Positions 25,019 to 34,528 of a DNA stretch of 64,000 nucleotides are shown here, piece by piece. The translations under genes were made by a program, and so were the position numbers. The stretch covers positions 58,344 through 122,343 of the forward strand of contig JAGAMD010000026.1 in the NCBI GenBank assembly GCA_017624905.1, given 5' to 3'. The notes beneath the pieces were generated by a model. It had not been told where the DNA came from. It saw only the letters and a list, made by a program, of their open reading frames with translations, and did not search any database. Within the stretch, counting starts at the first letter, position 1; each line of letters begins with the position of its first letter. Source of the DNA: Clostridia bacterium. GTDB taxonomy: Bacteria > Bacillota > Clostridia > Oscillospirales > CAG-272.

Positions 25019-27238
25019 TTATTTTTCTCTAACTGTTACGCTCTCGATAATTGGAAGTGCTTCGTCAATTACTATTGAGAAGTTTCCATCTGAGCCTTCA
25101 GGCTTTGTTATCTTGATTTGGTACTTAACGCCCTTTTCAAGCACGATGTAATCGAGGTCTTGCTCAATCTTTGTTCCGTCCTCGTCGAAGATTTCGATCT
25201 TGCCGTCCTTTAATGCATTGTCCTTTTCCTTGATTGAGTAAATAGCGCCTGAAGCTGTTTCAAATATGAATGTAGCCTCGGTATCAACTACTTCAATCTC
25301 GTTTGTTGAAACTGTTAATACAGGTTGTTGGACAGTAATGTAGTAGAACTTACCTTGAACGAGCTTGTTAGGTTCTCCACTAACCTCTTTACCAACTAGC
25401 TTGATTGTGTATTGCTTATCCTTTACAAGATCAGCTTGCTTTGTGCCAAGCTTTGTATCGCCGTCCCAAATTTCAACCTCAAAGTCTAAATCTGTGCATC
25501 CGAATACGTGCTTACCATCAACGCTTGGTGTGAAGTATTGAACAGCTGTGTTTTTACCGGCTACTGCATTTCCCTTGTCGTCCTTGCCTGCCTCATTCTT
25601 TGTAATGATAACTTCGTTTTGTCCAACAGAGAGAACCGGCTCTTTTACTACAACTCTATAAGATGTGCCGCTTGCAAGAGACTCAGTCATAACTCTAACA
25701 GTATAAACCTCGCCCTTAACTAGATATGCATACTTTTCACCAACTAAGGTTTCGCCCTTATAGATAGCTACCTTCTTAGCGTTTGAAAGTGTAGAACCGC
25801 TGTTTGAAAGTAGGTCGAACTTGTATGTGCCTGTCTTTTCAGCTGCAAATACATATTCTGTATATGTTACGCCGGAAGCCTTATCAGCTGAAACAATTGT
25901 AATTGTATTATTGCCTGCATAAACAACCTTTTCTGTAATAGAAACAACATAAGATGTTGCTGCCTTATCAGTAGTTGTCATATAAATATCGTATGTTTTG
26001 CCAGCCTCGAGTGCAACCTTAACCTCGGTACCTGCTTCGCCAACAGTCTTGTCGCCATCGATAACTGTAATTTTTACCTTGCTGTCCTTGCTCTTGAAAA
26101 TGTATGTAGCATTTGCATGAGCTGTGAACTTATATGTTTCTTCTCTTGTTGTAGTCTCGCCTGTGCTTGTATTTGTAGATGTGTCTGTGCTTGTCTCAAC
26201 CTTAGGGAATGTAACTGTGTTATCGCCGTTTTGGAACACCTCGCCGCTAATAATTACCTTATAAGATGTATTAGCCTTTAGTCCTTCAACGCCTAGAGTT
26301 ACAGTATATTCTCTATCTGCATATAGCTCATACTCAATACCATCAGCAAGCTTTGCTGCAGCATCAACCGGTGTGAGCTTAACTCCGTTTTCTGTAATTG
26401 CAAGAGAAACAAACTCGCTCGATTTGAATTTGTATGTTCCGGTTGTTTTTGGAATAAATGTACGGTCAATTGTTTTGTGCTCGGTTGCAAGCTCGTCAGC
26501 AGTTACCTTAATTGAAGAGTTTGTACCAAAGAAAATTTCTGTGCTTGTAGTTGTGGATGTAACTGTTTTTGATGCACGATATTCATCAACTAGCTTTTGA
26601 ATAAATTCAAGGTCTTCTACTTCCTTAACAAATCCAACTGCTGCTTGTGTTCCGTTCTTTGAAGCATCAGCTGCCAAAAGAATGTCAAAATCGTATCCGG
26701 ATGATTGTGCAGCACCGGTTTTGTGCATTGTGATTACACCTGCAACGTGTGAAATGTTGTTTTGAGTGCTACCATTATTATCGTAGAACTCGCCCTTAAC
26801 ATTTCCTTCTTCACCATTTGTAATTGTTACATACTTGTTTGATGCGCTTGTTGAAATGTTGATTTCCTTGCCCTCGTATTTGCTTGAAGCAAGTGCATTT
26901 ACTAAGAAATCTACTGTTTTGTGTGCCTCATCTCTATAAAGAACAATCTCGATTACATTATCGTAGCCCTTTACCTTGATTTCTACAACGTGTGATTCTC
27001 TAAACACACCCGCTGTTGGTGATTGATAATCCGGCATTTCCGGGGTCTTTGAGCATGCTCTCATTAAGAATACAAAGCCCGTAATAACACCACCAATTAA
27101 AAGCACTGCCAAGGTAATGAGTAAAACCTGCTTGATTATTCCTTTCGCTTTCTTGCTAGATTTAGCCTTTTTTTCTTGTTGCTTCGCCACCGTAGTCTTA
27201 TCGGTAGCATAATTGTTGTTTTTCTTCTTATTTGACAT
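25019..27238 (-). CDS. Membrane-anchored degenerate cyclophilin with repeated beta domains
   Basis: 739 residues: a Lys/Asn-rich cytoplasmic tail (1-32), one membrane helix (33-60), then an external part. Residues 84-220 follow the cyclophilin pattern (EIVLYRDEAHKTVDFLVNAL, KGEFYDN, ISHVAGVITMH, FVKEVEDLEFIQKLVDEY). However, the catalytic FHR and QF-type motifs are not recognisable, so isomerase activity is doubtful. From about 240 to 730 come four or five beta-rich modules with T-Y-[KI]-F and TSYKV/SYRVVVKEP motifs, resembling pre-peptidase C-terminal (PPC-like) domains. Promoter and AAAGGA site are present, and it is monocistronic. Probably a surface adhesion or envelope-folding protein; function not known. 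Confidence 0.75.
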   Translation of the reverse strand: MSNKKKNNNYATDKTTVAKQQEKKAKSSKKAKGIIKQVLLITLAVLLIGGVITGFVFLMRACSKTPEMPDYQSPTAGVFRESHVVEIKVKGYDNVIEIVLYRDEAHKTVDFLVNALASSKYEGKEINISTSASNKYVTITNGEEGNVKGEFYDNNGSTQNNISHVAGVITMHKTGAAQSSGYDFDILLAADASKNGTQAAVGFVKEVEDLEFIQKLVDEYRASKTVTSTTTSTEIFFGTNSSIKVTADELATEHKTIDRTFIPKTTGTYKFKSSEFVSLAITENGVKLTPVDAAAKLADGIEYELYADREYTVTLGVEGLKANTSYKVIISGEVFQNGDNTVTFPKVETSTDTSTNTSTGETTTREETYKFTAHANATYIFKSKDSKVKITVIDGDKTVGEAGTEVKVALEAGKTYDIYMTTTDKAATSYVVSITEKVVYAGNNTITIVSADKASGVTYTEYVFAAEKTGTYKFDLLSNSGSTLSNAKKVAIYKGETLVGEKYAYLVKGEVYTVRVMTESLASGTSYRVVVKEPVLSVGQNEVIITKNEAGKDDKGNAVAGKNTAVQYFTPSVDGKHVFGCTDLDFEVEIWDGDTKLGTKQADLVKDKQYTIKLVGKEVSGEPNKLVQGKFYYITVQQPVLTVSTNEIEVVDTEATFIFETASGAIYSIKEKDNALKDGKIEIFDEDGTKIEQDLDYIVLEKGVKYQIKITKPEGSDGNFSIVIDEALPIIESVTVREK

Positions 27239-27270
27239 AAAAATATCCTTTCAAAGTTATTTACTCGACT

Positions 27271-27299
27271 ATTGTAACATACTTTTTTAATAAAATCAA
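27271..27299 (-). promoter_or_regulatory. Promoter of the cyclophilin-like gene
   Basis: Minus strand TTGATT (27299-27294), 17 nt, TACAAT (27276-27271), about 30 nt before the start codon. Divergent from the SCIFF promoter. Confidence 0.55.
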
Positions 27300-27332
27300 T
27301 GTATTTTTCATTATTTCTTTTTGAAAATTGTG

Positions 27333-27361
27333 TTGACTTTGGGAAATTTATGTGATATAAT
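27333..27361 (+). promoter_or_regulatory. Promoter of the SCIFF ranthipeptide operon
   Basis: TTGACT (27333-27338), 17 nt and TATAAT (27356-27361), 34 nt before the precursor start. Near-consensus, suggesting strong expression of the peptide. Confidence 0.75.
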
Positions 27362-27395
27362 TTTTTCATAAAACAGTTATTTGGAGGTTTTAACC

Positions 27396-27545
27396 ATGGA
27401 ACACATCAAAACTATCAAGACAAGCAACCTTTGCGAGAGTGCAAAAAACGGTGGCTGTGGCGAGTGCCAAACATCTTGCCAATCCGCTTGTAAGACAAGC
27501 TGTGGTATCGCTAACCAAGCATGCGAAAACAACGAAAGAAAATAA
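27396..27545 (+). CDS. scfA: SCIFF ranthipeptide precursor
   Basis: A 49-residue peptide with the SCIFF family pattern (six cysteines in forty-five residues): MEHIKTIKTSNL leader start, then CGECQTSCQSACKTSC and a last Cys. Cysteines are at 13, 21, 24, 28, 32, 36 and 43, one more than canonical (Cys13). The residue after the fifth core Cys is Gly37, where family members usually have Thr. GGAGG lies 8 nt upstream. The next gene is the dedicated radical-SAM maturase, which installs thioether cross-links. The mature product of such systems has been linked to clostridial population behaviour, but its role here is unknown. Confidence 0.95.
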   Translation: MEHIKTIKTSNLCESAKNGGCGECQTSCQSACKTSCGIANQACENNERK

Positions 27546-27564
27546 TTTGAGCATAGCTAAATTA

Positions 27565-27598
27565 GGACTGCCGAAAACTCATTTGGCAGTCCGATTTT
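27565..27598 (+). terminator. Hairpin between SCIFF precursor and maturase
   Basis: GGACTGCC (27565-27572) pairs with GGCAGTCC (27585-27592), followed by GATTTTATT. It is a plausible partial terminator that would give more precursor than maturase mRNA from the shared promoter. Confidence 0.65.
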
Positions 27599-27620
27599 AT
27601 TGTTAGATTAGGAAAACAAA

Positions 27621-29000
27621 ATGGTACATCAATTTAAATTTAATGAATTAAACATTGTTTTAGACATCTGCTCCGGCTCTGTACACGTGGTTGACGATAT
27701 TGCCTATGATATCATAGAAATGTATGAAAATCATACACAGGGCGAGGTTTTTTCTAAAATATCAGAAAAGTATGCAGACAAAAATATATCTAATGAGGAT
27801 ATTGAAAATTGCTATAAGCAGGTTAGTGAATTAAAAGCAAGTGGTTCTTTATTTACTCCTGACACCTTTGAGCCTATGGCTGACAAATTAAAGCAAAAGA
27901 CTAGCGGTGTTATCAAGGCGCTTTGCCTACACGTTGCTCACACCTGCAACTTAAACTGCTCATACTGCTTTGCTTCACAAGGCAAATATCACGGTGAACG
28001 TGCTATTATGTCACTTGAGGTTGGAAAAAGAGCTCTTGACTTTTTAATTGAGAACTCCGGCTCTCGCCACAATCTGGAGGTTGACTTCTTCGGTGGTGAG
28101 CCACTTATGAACTTCCAAATGATTAAGGATTTGGTTGCTTATGCAAGAGAGCAAGAAAAAATACATAACAAAAACTTTCGCTTTACTCTTACTACAAACG
28201 GCGTTTTGATTGATAAGGACGTTATCGACTTTGCCAACCGTGAAATGTCAAATGTTGTTTTGAGTCTTGACGGAAGAAAAGAGATACACGATAGATACCG
28301 TGTTGATTATGCCGGAAACGGAAGCTGGGACAAAATCGTTCCAAAGTTCAAGGAGCTGGTTTCCGCTCGTGGTGGTAAAAACTACTATATGCGTGGCACA
28401 TTTACTCACGCCAACCCTGACTTTTTAAACGATATTAAGGTTATGCTTGACCTTGGCTTTAAGGAGCTATCTATGGAGCCTGTTGTATGTGCAAAGGGCG
28501 ACAAGGAGGAATTAACCGAAGAGGACTTTCCTATCGTTTGCAAGCAATACGAGGAGCTTGCCAACCTTATGCTTGAAAAGCACAAAAAAGGCGATGATTT
28601 CACCTTCTATCATTATATGATTGATATAAAGGGCGGACCCTGTATCTATAAACGCATATCAGGTTGTGGCTCCGGAACTGAATATATGGCAGTTACTCCT
28701 TGGGGAGATTTGTATCCCTGCCACCAATTTGTAGGCGAAGAAAAATACAAGCTCGGCGACATATATAGCGGAGTTACAAACAAAGAGGCACAAGAGGAAT
28801 TTGCATCCTGTAATGTTTATGCACGTCCCGACTGTAAGGACTGTTGGGCTAAGCTATACTGCTCAGGCGGATGTGCTGCAAATGCTTATCACGCAACCGG
28901 CTCTGTTCGTGGTGTTTATAAGTATGGCTGTAGATTATTTAGAAAAAGAATGGAATGTGCACTAGCTGTTGCAATCAGCCGTGCACTTGAAGAGGAATGA
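27621..29000 (+). CDS. scfB: SCIFF radical-SAM/SPASM maturase
   Basis: 459 residues. An N-terminal PqqD-like peptide recognition domain (1-80) precedes the radical-SAM cluster motif C109-x3-C113-x2-C116 (HTCNLNCSYCFA), GGEPLMNF, and a C-terminal SPASM domain with its cysteines (CGSGTEYMAVTPWGDLYPCH, CKDCWAKLYCSGGC). It reduces SAM to form thioether bonds from Cys to side or backbone carbons of the adjacent ScfA peptide. Length and motif order match TIGR03974. Its stop codon overlaps the start of the next gene (ATGA). Confidence 0.95.
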   Translation: MVHQFKFNELNIVLDICSGSVHVVDDIAYDIIEMYENHTQGEVFSKISEKYADKNISNEDIENCYKQVSELKASGSLFTPDTFEPMADKLKQKTSGVIKALCLHVAHTCNLNCSYCFASQGKYHGERAIMSLEVGKRALDFLIENSGSRHNLEVDFFGGEPLMNFQMIKDLVAYAREQEKIHNKNFRFTLTTNGVLIDKDVIDFANREMSNVVLSLDGRKEIHDRYRVDYAGNGSWDKIVPKFKELVSARGGKNYYMRGTFTHANPDFLNDIKVMLDLGFKELSMEPVVCAKGDKEELTEEDFPIVCKQYEELANLMLEKHKKGDDFTFYHYMIDIKGGPCIYKRISGCGSGTEYMAVTPWGDLYPCHQFVGEEKYKLGDIYSGVTNKEAQEEFASCNVYARPDCKDCWAKLYCSGGCAANAYHATGSVRGVYKYGCRLFRKRMECALAVAISRALEEE

Positions 29001-30343
29001 ACACACCAATCTGTGATTTTATAAAAAAGTATTCCGACTCCGGTGTAATAAGAGCTCATATGCCCGGTCACAAGGGCAAAAGTCAGCTCGGCTTTGAAAA
29101 ATTTGATATTACCGAGGTGGACGGCGCTGATTCTCTATACCTTGCAAATGGAATTATAAAGGAAAGCGAAGAAAACGCCACTTCCTTATTTGGAAGTGGC
29201 AAAACCTTATATTCCACCGAAGGCTCATCACAATGCATACGTGCCATCTTGCATTTAGCAAAAATGTATGCTGTAAGCCAAGGCAAAAAAGATAAAATGT
29301 ACGTTTTAGCAACAAAAAATGCTCACTCTTCATTTATCTCGTCCTCAATTCTTTCTGACTTTGAAATCGAGTGGATAATTGGAGACGCAAGTAACTATCT
29401 AAATGGTAAAATAGAGCCTGAAAAAATAGAAAAAAGCCTATCCTGTGTCGATATTTTACCTTTTGCGGTCTTTATAACAAGCCCTGACTACCTTGGCAAT
29501 ATTTGCGACATTAAGGGTATTAGTAAGGTATGTAAAAAATACAACGTGCCTCTTATAGTTGACAATGCACACGGCTCTTATCTTAAATTTTTAGATAAAA
29601 GTGAGCATCCGCTTGATTTAGGTGCAACAATGTGCTGCGACTCAGCCCACAAGACCTTGCCTGTTTTGACAGGTGGTGCATATTTGCACATTAGTAAGGA
29701 TGCACCTTCATTTTTCAGCGAAAACGCAAAGAGTGCACTTATGCTTTTTGGTTCTACCAGCCCATCATACCTAACGCTTTGTTCGCTTGACAATGCCAAC
29801 ATATATATTAATGATGGATTTGGAGAAAAGCTAACAGCCTTATCGGCTAAGGCTGATGCGATGAAGATGGAGCTGCAAAATGGTGGTTATACTCTTTTAG
29901 GTGATGAGAAATTAAAGCTAACCATTGATGCAAAAAAGTATGGATATTTGGGTAGCGAGATTTATGAGATTCTATATAATCAAGGTATAATTTGCGAGTT
30001 TTACGACTCTGATTATATAGTTATGATGATATCGCCGGAAAACAGTGAAAAAGAGCTTAACGCTATAAAAAATGCACTATTATCGATACCCCAAAAAAGT
30101 GCAATTTTAGACACTCCACCCATCTTTTTGCCTTGTGAGGTTGCATTTTCGCCAAGAAGTGCTCACTTTATGGAGCGAGAAAAAATATCTATTGAAAACG
30201 CAAACGGCAGAGTGCTTGCAAGCTTAAATATCTCTTGCCCTCCTGCTGTTAGTATAATCTCCTGCGGTGAAAGATTTAATTGCTCAACAGTTGAGCTTTG
30301 TAAATACTACGGCTTAAAGGAATGTTATGTTATAAAGGAATAA
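28997..30343 (+). CDS. PLP-dependent Orn/Lys/Arg decarboxylase-family protein
   Basis: A 448-residue fold-type I PLP enzyme. It opens with RAHMPGHKGK (19-28), has VDNAHGS (188-194) for the cofactor and S216-A-H218-K219, with K219 as Schiff base lysine. This matches the YaaO/SpeA-like group, which is shorter than the large biosynthetic decarboxylases. It is translationally coupled to the SCIFF maturase by an ATGA overlap, an arrangement I do not recall as standard for SCIFF loci. It may decarboxylate arginine or lysine in polyamine synthesis; the substrate is not readable. A strong terminator follows at once. Confidence 0.83.
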   Translation: MNTPICDFIKKYSDSGVIRAHMPGHKGKSQLGFEKFDITEVDGADSLYLANGIIKESEENATSLFGSGKTLYSTEGSSQCIRAILHLAKMYAVSQGKKDKMYVLATKNAHSSFISSSILSDFEIEWIIGDASNYLNGKIEPEKIEKSLSCVDILPFAVFITSPDYLGNICDIKGISKVCKKYNVPLIVDNAHGSYLKFLDKSEHPLDLGATMCCDSAHKTLPVLTGGAYLHISKDAPSFFSENAKSALMLFGSTSPSYLTLCSLDNANIYINDGFGEKLTALSAKADAMKMELQNGGYTLLGDEKLKLTIDAKKYGYLGSEIYEILYNQGIICEFYDSDYIVMMISPENSEKELNAIKNALLSIPQKSAILDTPPIFLPCEVAFSPRSAHFMEREKISIENANGRVLASLNISCPPAVSIISCGERFNCSTVELCKYYGLKECYVIKE

Positions 30344-30368
30344 AAAGCACCCAACCGGGTGCTTTTTT
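30342..30368. terminator. Bidirectional terminator between decarboxylase gene and ddh
   Basis: AAAAAGCACCC pairs with GGGTGCTTTTT around AACC, with T-runs in both directions. Confidence 0.85.
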
Positions 30369-30372
30369 CATC

Positions 30373-31356
30373 TTATAAAAGTGATTTACGTAGCTCTTCT
30401 CCACTCTTTGGACTGAGATAAGCGGGTGCTATATCAAATACTGTTTTACAGCCAACCGCTCCCTCACAGCTTAGTCTGTATGCTGCACGAGCATATGCAA
30501 CAATAACCGATGCTGTAAACTCAGGATTCGAGTCAAGTGTTATCTTGTATTCAATAATATGCTTGTTTTCCAAATTCTTGCCGGTTACTCCGCTACGAAT
30601 CACAACTCCACCATGAGGAATACCTGCGTGGTTTTTATTAAATTCTTCCTCGCTAATAAAGTTTACTGTTGTATCATAATCAGCAAAGTAGTTTGGCATC
30701 GTCTTGATTTCATTTTCAATTCTGTTCAAGTCCGCACCCTCACAAGGAACAACATAGCACTCTCTTGTGTGCTTTTCTCTTGTAGTAAGAACGGGGTTTT
30801 CGCCGTTTCTTACAGATTCAAGTGCTTTTTCAACAGGAACTGTATATTGCTTTGCATTTTTTACTCCCTCAATTCTGCGAATAGCATCAGAGTGGCCTTG
30901 ACTAACTCCTCTACCCCAAAAGGTATAGTCGTTTCCGTCAACTAGTATTGAGCTTGCCATTAATCTGTTGAGTGAGAACATACCGGGGTCCCAACCAACA
31001 GAGATAAGACCAACCTTGCCGCCGGCTTTACAGGACTCGTCCACATTTGCAAAATGCTCGGGGATTTTTGCGTGGGTATCAAAGCTATCAATAACATTAA
31101 AATATTTTGCCAAATATGGTGTTTGCACGGGCAAATCTGTTGCACTGCCACCACACAAAATCATAATATCTATTTTATCAGTCATATTAAGTGCCTCATC
31201 TACGTGGTAAACAGGCACGTTTTCATTTATCAGCTTCACGCTAGACGGATCGCGACGAGTAAAAACCGCAACCAGCTCCATATCGCTATTTTGCTTTATT
31301 GCACACTCAACGCCTCTGCCAAGATTGCCGTAGCCATATATTCCTATTCTAATCAC
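30373..31356 (-). CDS. ddh: meso-Diaminopimelate dehydrogenase
   Basis: About 327 residues. It has the N-terminal NADP fold IGIYGYGNLGRGVE, LVAVFTRRDP, and the substrate-domain segments STDLPVQTPYLAKYFNVIDS-like (here ATDLPVQ) and ISVGWDPGMFSLNR that mark Ddh. It forms meso-DAP directly from tetrahydrodipicolinate for lysine and peptidoglycan. I set the start at GTG 31356 because GAGGTG sits 6-8 nt before it. The ATG at 31362 would be only 2 nt from that site, and the GTG product matches the family start. Monocistronic, with its own promoter. Confidence 0.92.
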   Translation of the reverse strand: MIRIGIYGYGNLGRGVECAIKQNSDMELVAVFTRRDPSSVKLINENVPVYHVDEALNMTDKIDIMILCGGSATDLPVQTPYLAKYFNVIDSFDTHAKIPEHFANVDESCKAGGKVGLISVGWDPGMFSLNRLMASSILVDGNDYTFWGRGVSQGHSDAIRRIEGVKNAKQYTVPVEKALESVRNGENPVLTTREKHTRECYVVPCEGADLNRIENEIKTMPNYFADYDTTVNFISEEEFNKNHAGIPHGGVVIRSGVTGKNLENKHIIEYKITLDSNPEFTASVIVAYARAAYRLSCEGAVGCKTVFDIAPAYLSPKSGEELRKSLL

Positions 31357-31385
31357 AAACATCACCTCGATTAAAAATATACTTT

Positions 31386-31414
31386 ATTTTAGCACACCAT
31401 TTTTACTATTTCAA
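31386..31414 (-). promoter_or_regulatory. Promoter of ddh
   Basis: Minus strand TTGAAA (31414-31409), 17 nt, TAAAAT (31391-31386), about 30 nt before the start. Confidence 0.55.
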
Positions 31415-31502
31415 TATTTTTGTGCAAAAATACTAATTTTGCTCCGTTTAATTTGCTAGTGTTTTTTCTTTTGCTATTTTTTTGATACTTAATCAAATCT
31501 TA

Positions 31503-31531
31503 TTGACATTAAGATTGAAAAATGATATATT
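31503..31531 (+). promoter_or_regulatory. Promoter of the pfl operon
   Basis: TTGACA (31503-31508), 17 nt and TATATT (31526-31531). A palindrome-like AT-rich stretch around it could bind a redox regulator such as Rex, but I see no clear Rex box. Confidence 0.65.
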
Positions 31532-31571
31532 ATATATAAGAGAACGTTTCACCTCGAAAGGAGGAATTTTT

Positions 31572-33800
31572 ATGAGAGAAGAATGGAATGGCTTTGTCGG
31601 CGGAGACTGGGAAACAGCTATTAATGTGCGTGATTTTATTCAGCAAAACTACACACAGTACGACGGTGACGAAAGCTTTCTTGAGGGGGCAACCCCTGAA
31701 ACTCTTGAGCTTTGGAAAAGCGTTAGCGATCTAAAGAAGCAAGAGATTGAGAACGGCGGTGTGCTTGATATGGACACCGATATTATTTCAACAATTACAT
31801 CTCATGGTCCCGGCTACATTGAAAAGGAAAAGGAGCAAATCGTAGGCTTGCAAACGGACAAGCCACTAAAACGAGCACTTCAACCATATGGTGGTATTAG
31901 AATTGCAATGCAGGCTTGCTCAAAGCACGGCTATGAGGTAGACCCTGAGCTTGTTGAATTTTTCACTGAGCACAGAAAAACACACAATGCAGGTGTGTTC
32001 GATGTTTACACACCCGAGATGAGAAAATGTCGTTCAAGCCATATTATTACAGGCTTACCGGACGGCTACGGCAGAGGCAGAATCATCGGCGACTATCGTC
32101 GTGTTGCTCTTTATGGTATTGACCGACTTATTGATAATAAGGAATATCAAAAAAGCAGTACAAGAACAACTATGCGCTCCGATGTTATAAGAGAGCGTGA
32201 GGAATTGTCCGAGCAAATCAAGGCTCTTAATATGCTTAAAAAGCTTGGTGCAATCTACGGATACGACATTTCTAAACCTGCTAAAACTCTAAAAGAGGCT
32301 ACTCAGTGGCTATATTTTGCTTATCTTGCAGCTGTTAAGGAGCAAAACGGTGCAGCTATGAGCTTAGGCAGAACATCTACTTTCCTTGATATTTATGCAG
32401 AAAGAGATATCAAAAACGGCGTAATTACTGAAAAAGAGGCTCAAGAAATCATTGACCACTTCATTATGAAGCTACGTATGGTTTGCTTTGCAAGAACTCC
32501 TGATTATAATGCAATTTTTGCAGGAGATCCAACTTGGGTTACTGAATCAATCGGTGGTGTCGGCATTGACGGTCGTCATATGGTAACAAAGATGTCCTTT
32601 AGATATCTTAATACTCTAAACAACCTAGGTGCAGCTCCTGAGCCAAACCTAACCGTTCTTTGGTCAACAAAGCTACCGGAAAACTTTAAAAATTATTGTG
32701 CTAAGATTTCAATTAAGCACCACGCAGTTCAATACGAAAATGACGACCTTATGCGTCCGCTTCACGGTGATGACTATGCTATTGCTTGCTGTGTTTCCTC
32801 AATGAGAATCGGCAAGGAAATGCAATTCTTCGGTGCAAGAGCTAACCTAGCTAAGTGCTTACTCTATGCTATTAACGGCGGTAAAGATGAAATCACAGGT
32901 GAACAGGTTGGTCCTGAGTATCGTGCCGTTGAGGGTGAATACCTTGACTATGACGATGTTATGGCTAAGTTCAAGGCAATGATGACTTGGCTATCAAAGG
33001 TTTATGTCAACGCACTTAATATAATTCATTATATGCACGATAAATATTCTTACGAAAGACTTCAAATGGCACTACACGATAGACAGGTTAAGCGTTGGTT
33101 TGCAACAGGTATTGCAGGATTTTCTGTTGTTGCAGACTCACTATCTGCTATTAAATATGCCAAGGTTAAGGTTGTAAGAAACGAAAAGGGCGTTGTTACT
33201 GACTATATTACCGAGGGTGATTTCCCTAAATATGGCAATGATGACGACCGTGTTGATTCAATTGCTAAAGAGGTTTTGCACACATTTGTTAAGCTTTTGC
33301 GTCAAAACTACACATATCGTGATGGCGTTATAACAACATCACTTTTAACCATTACCTCTAACGTATCTTATGGTAAAAACACAGGCTCTACCCCTGATGG
33401 AAGAAAGCAAGGCGAGGCATTTGCGCCCGGTGCTAACCCAATGCACGGTAGAGACACAAATGGTGCTGTTGCATCACTTGCATCTGTTGCTAAAATTCCA
33501 TTTATGGATTCGCAGGATGGTATTTCAAACACATTCACAATAGTTCCTTCTGCTCTCGGTAAAACCGCAAGTGAGCAGGAGCGCAACCTCGTTGCTTTGC
33601 TTGACGGTTATACAAGAAAGGGTGGCTTCCACCTGAATGTCAACGTGTTTGACAGAGAGCTGCTTCTCGATGCACAAAAGCATCCGGAGCTTTATCCGCA
33701 GCTTACAATTCGCGTATCCGGATATGCGGTTAACTTTATAAAGCTAACCAAGGAGCAGCAGGATGAGGTTATTTCAAGAACCTTCCATTCTCATATCTAA
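31572..33800 (+). CDS. pflB: Formate C-acetyltransferase (pyruvate formate-lyase)
   Basis: 742 residues, the usual PFL length. It splits pyruvate plus CoA into acetyl-CoA and formate by a glycyl radical. The two catalytic cysteines are in the [11 protein letters not shown] segment, and the glycyl radical residue is Gly717 in [10 protein letters not shown] near the C-terminus. The start at 31572 follows AAAGGAGG at ideal distance; a longer upstream frame is spurious. Its activating enzyme follows after one base. This marks an anaerobic mixed-acid metabolism. Confidence 0.96.
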   Translation: MREEWNGFVGGDWETAINVRDFIQQNYTQYDGDESFLEGATPETLELWKSVSDLKKQEIENGGVLDMDTDIISTITSHGPGYIEKEKEQIVGLQTDKPLKRALQPYGGIRIAMQACSKHGYEVDPELVEFFTEHRKTHNAGVFDVYTPEMRKCRSSHIITGLPDGYGRGRIIGDYRRVALYGIDRLIDNKEYQKSSTRTTMRSDVIREREELSEQIKALNMLKKLGAIYGYDISKPAKTLKEATQWLYFAYLAAVKEQNGAAMSLGRTSTFLDIYAERDIKNGVITEKEAQEIIDHFIMKLRMVCFARTPDYNAIFAGDPTWVTESIGGVGIDGRHMVTKMSFRYLNTLNNLGAAPEPNLTVLWSTKLPENFKNYCAKISIKHHAVQYENDDLMRPLHGDDYAIACCVSSMRIGKEMQFFGARANLAKCLLYAINGGKDEITGEQVGPEYRAVEGEYLDYDDVMAKFKAMMTWLSKVYVNALNIIHYMHDKYSYERLQMALHDRQVKRWFATGIAGFSVVADSLSAIKYAKVKVVRNEKGVVTDYITEGDFPKYGNDDDRVDSIAKEVLHTFVKLLRQNYTYRDGVITTSLLTITSNVSYGKNTGSTPDGRKQGEAFAPGANPMHGRDTNGAVASLASVAKIPFMDSQDGISNTFTIVPSALGKTASEQERNLVALLDGYTRKGGFHLNVNVFDRELLLDAQKHPELYPQLTIRVSGYAVNFIKLTKEQQDEVISRTFHSHI

Positions 33801-33801
33801 T

Positions 33802-34527
33802 ATGAAGGGATATGTTCACTCATTTGAATCCTTTGGCACAGTTGATGGGCCGGGAGTTAGATTTGTAGTGTTTTTGCAGGGCTGTCCCATGCGCTGTCTT
33901 TACTGCCACAATCCGGATTCTTGGAATCACGGTGGCACAGCATATGAGCCCGATGAGGTCCTTGAAAAAATGACAAGAAATATTGCCTTTTATCAAACCG
34001 GTGGTATTACTGTCAGCGGTGGCGAACCAATGCTTCAGCTCGATTTTTTAATCGAGCTGTTTCGCTTAGCAAAAGCTCGTAAGATACACACATGTATTGA
34101 TACATCCGGCGTCGTATTCGACGAGGACAAGCCCGAGCTTATGAGTAAAATTGACACTCTTCTCTCTCTTTGCGACCTTGTTATGCTTGATATAAAGCAC
34201 ATTGACGAGGATGAGCATTTAAAGCTAACCGGACACACAAACAAAAACATTTTAGCATTTGCTAAATATCTAAACAAAAAAGACGTACCTATGCGTGTAC
34301 GTCATGTTATTGTGCCAAATATAACCTTTAAAGAGGAGTATCTAAGAGGTCTTGGTGCGTTTTTAAAGGGCTTTACAAATATTGAAAAAATAGAGGTTCT
34401 TCCATTTCATAAGATGGGAGAGGTCAAGTATGAAAATCTAGGCATTGAGTGTCCTTTAAAGGATACCGAAGCACTTAGTGAAAAGGATGCTAAGTGGGCG
34501 CTCAAAATAATAAATAGTAGGAGATAA
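33802..34527 (+). CDS. pflA: Pyruvate formate-lyase activating enzyme
   Basis: A 241-residue radical-SAM enzyme with the CxxxCxxC motif in GCPMRCLYCHNPDSW (about 28-42), GGITVSGGEPMLQ and VRHVIVPNITFKE, as in classical PflA without extra ferredoxin cysteines. It places the glycyl radical on PflB. I start it at MKGYVHSFES (33802), one base after the pflB stop. The longer frame from 33763 lies within pflB and adds no domain. No clear ribosome site is visible, so it probably depends on coupling with pflB. Confidence 0.94.
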   Translation: MKGYVHSFESFGTVDGPGVRFVVFLQGCPMRCLYCHNPDSWNHGGTAYEPDEVLEKMTRNIAFYQTGGITVSGGEPMLQLDFLIELFRLAKARKIHTCIDTSGVVFDEDKPELMSKIDTLLSLCDLVMLDIKHIDEDEHLKLTGHTNKNILAFAKYLNKKDVPMRVRHVIVPNITFKEEYLRGLGAFLKGFTNIEKIEVLPFHKMGEVKYENLGIECPLKDTEALSEKDAKWALKIINSRR

Positions 34528-34528
34528 T

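Noticed and set aside
27136-27369. 77-codon minus frame over the SCIFF/cyclophilin promoter region
   Set aside because: It overlaps the real gene start in another frame and covers both promoters.
31482-31571. 30-codon extension of pflB
   Set aside because: It includes the promoter. GGAGG and the family start support 31572.
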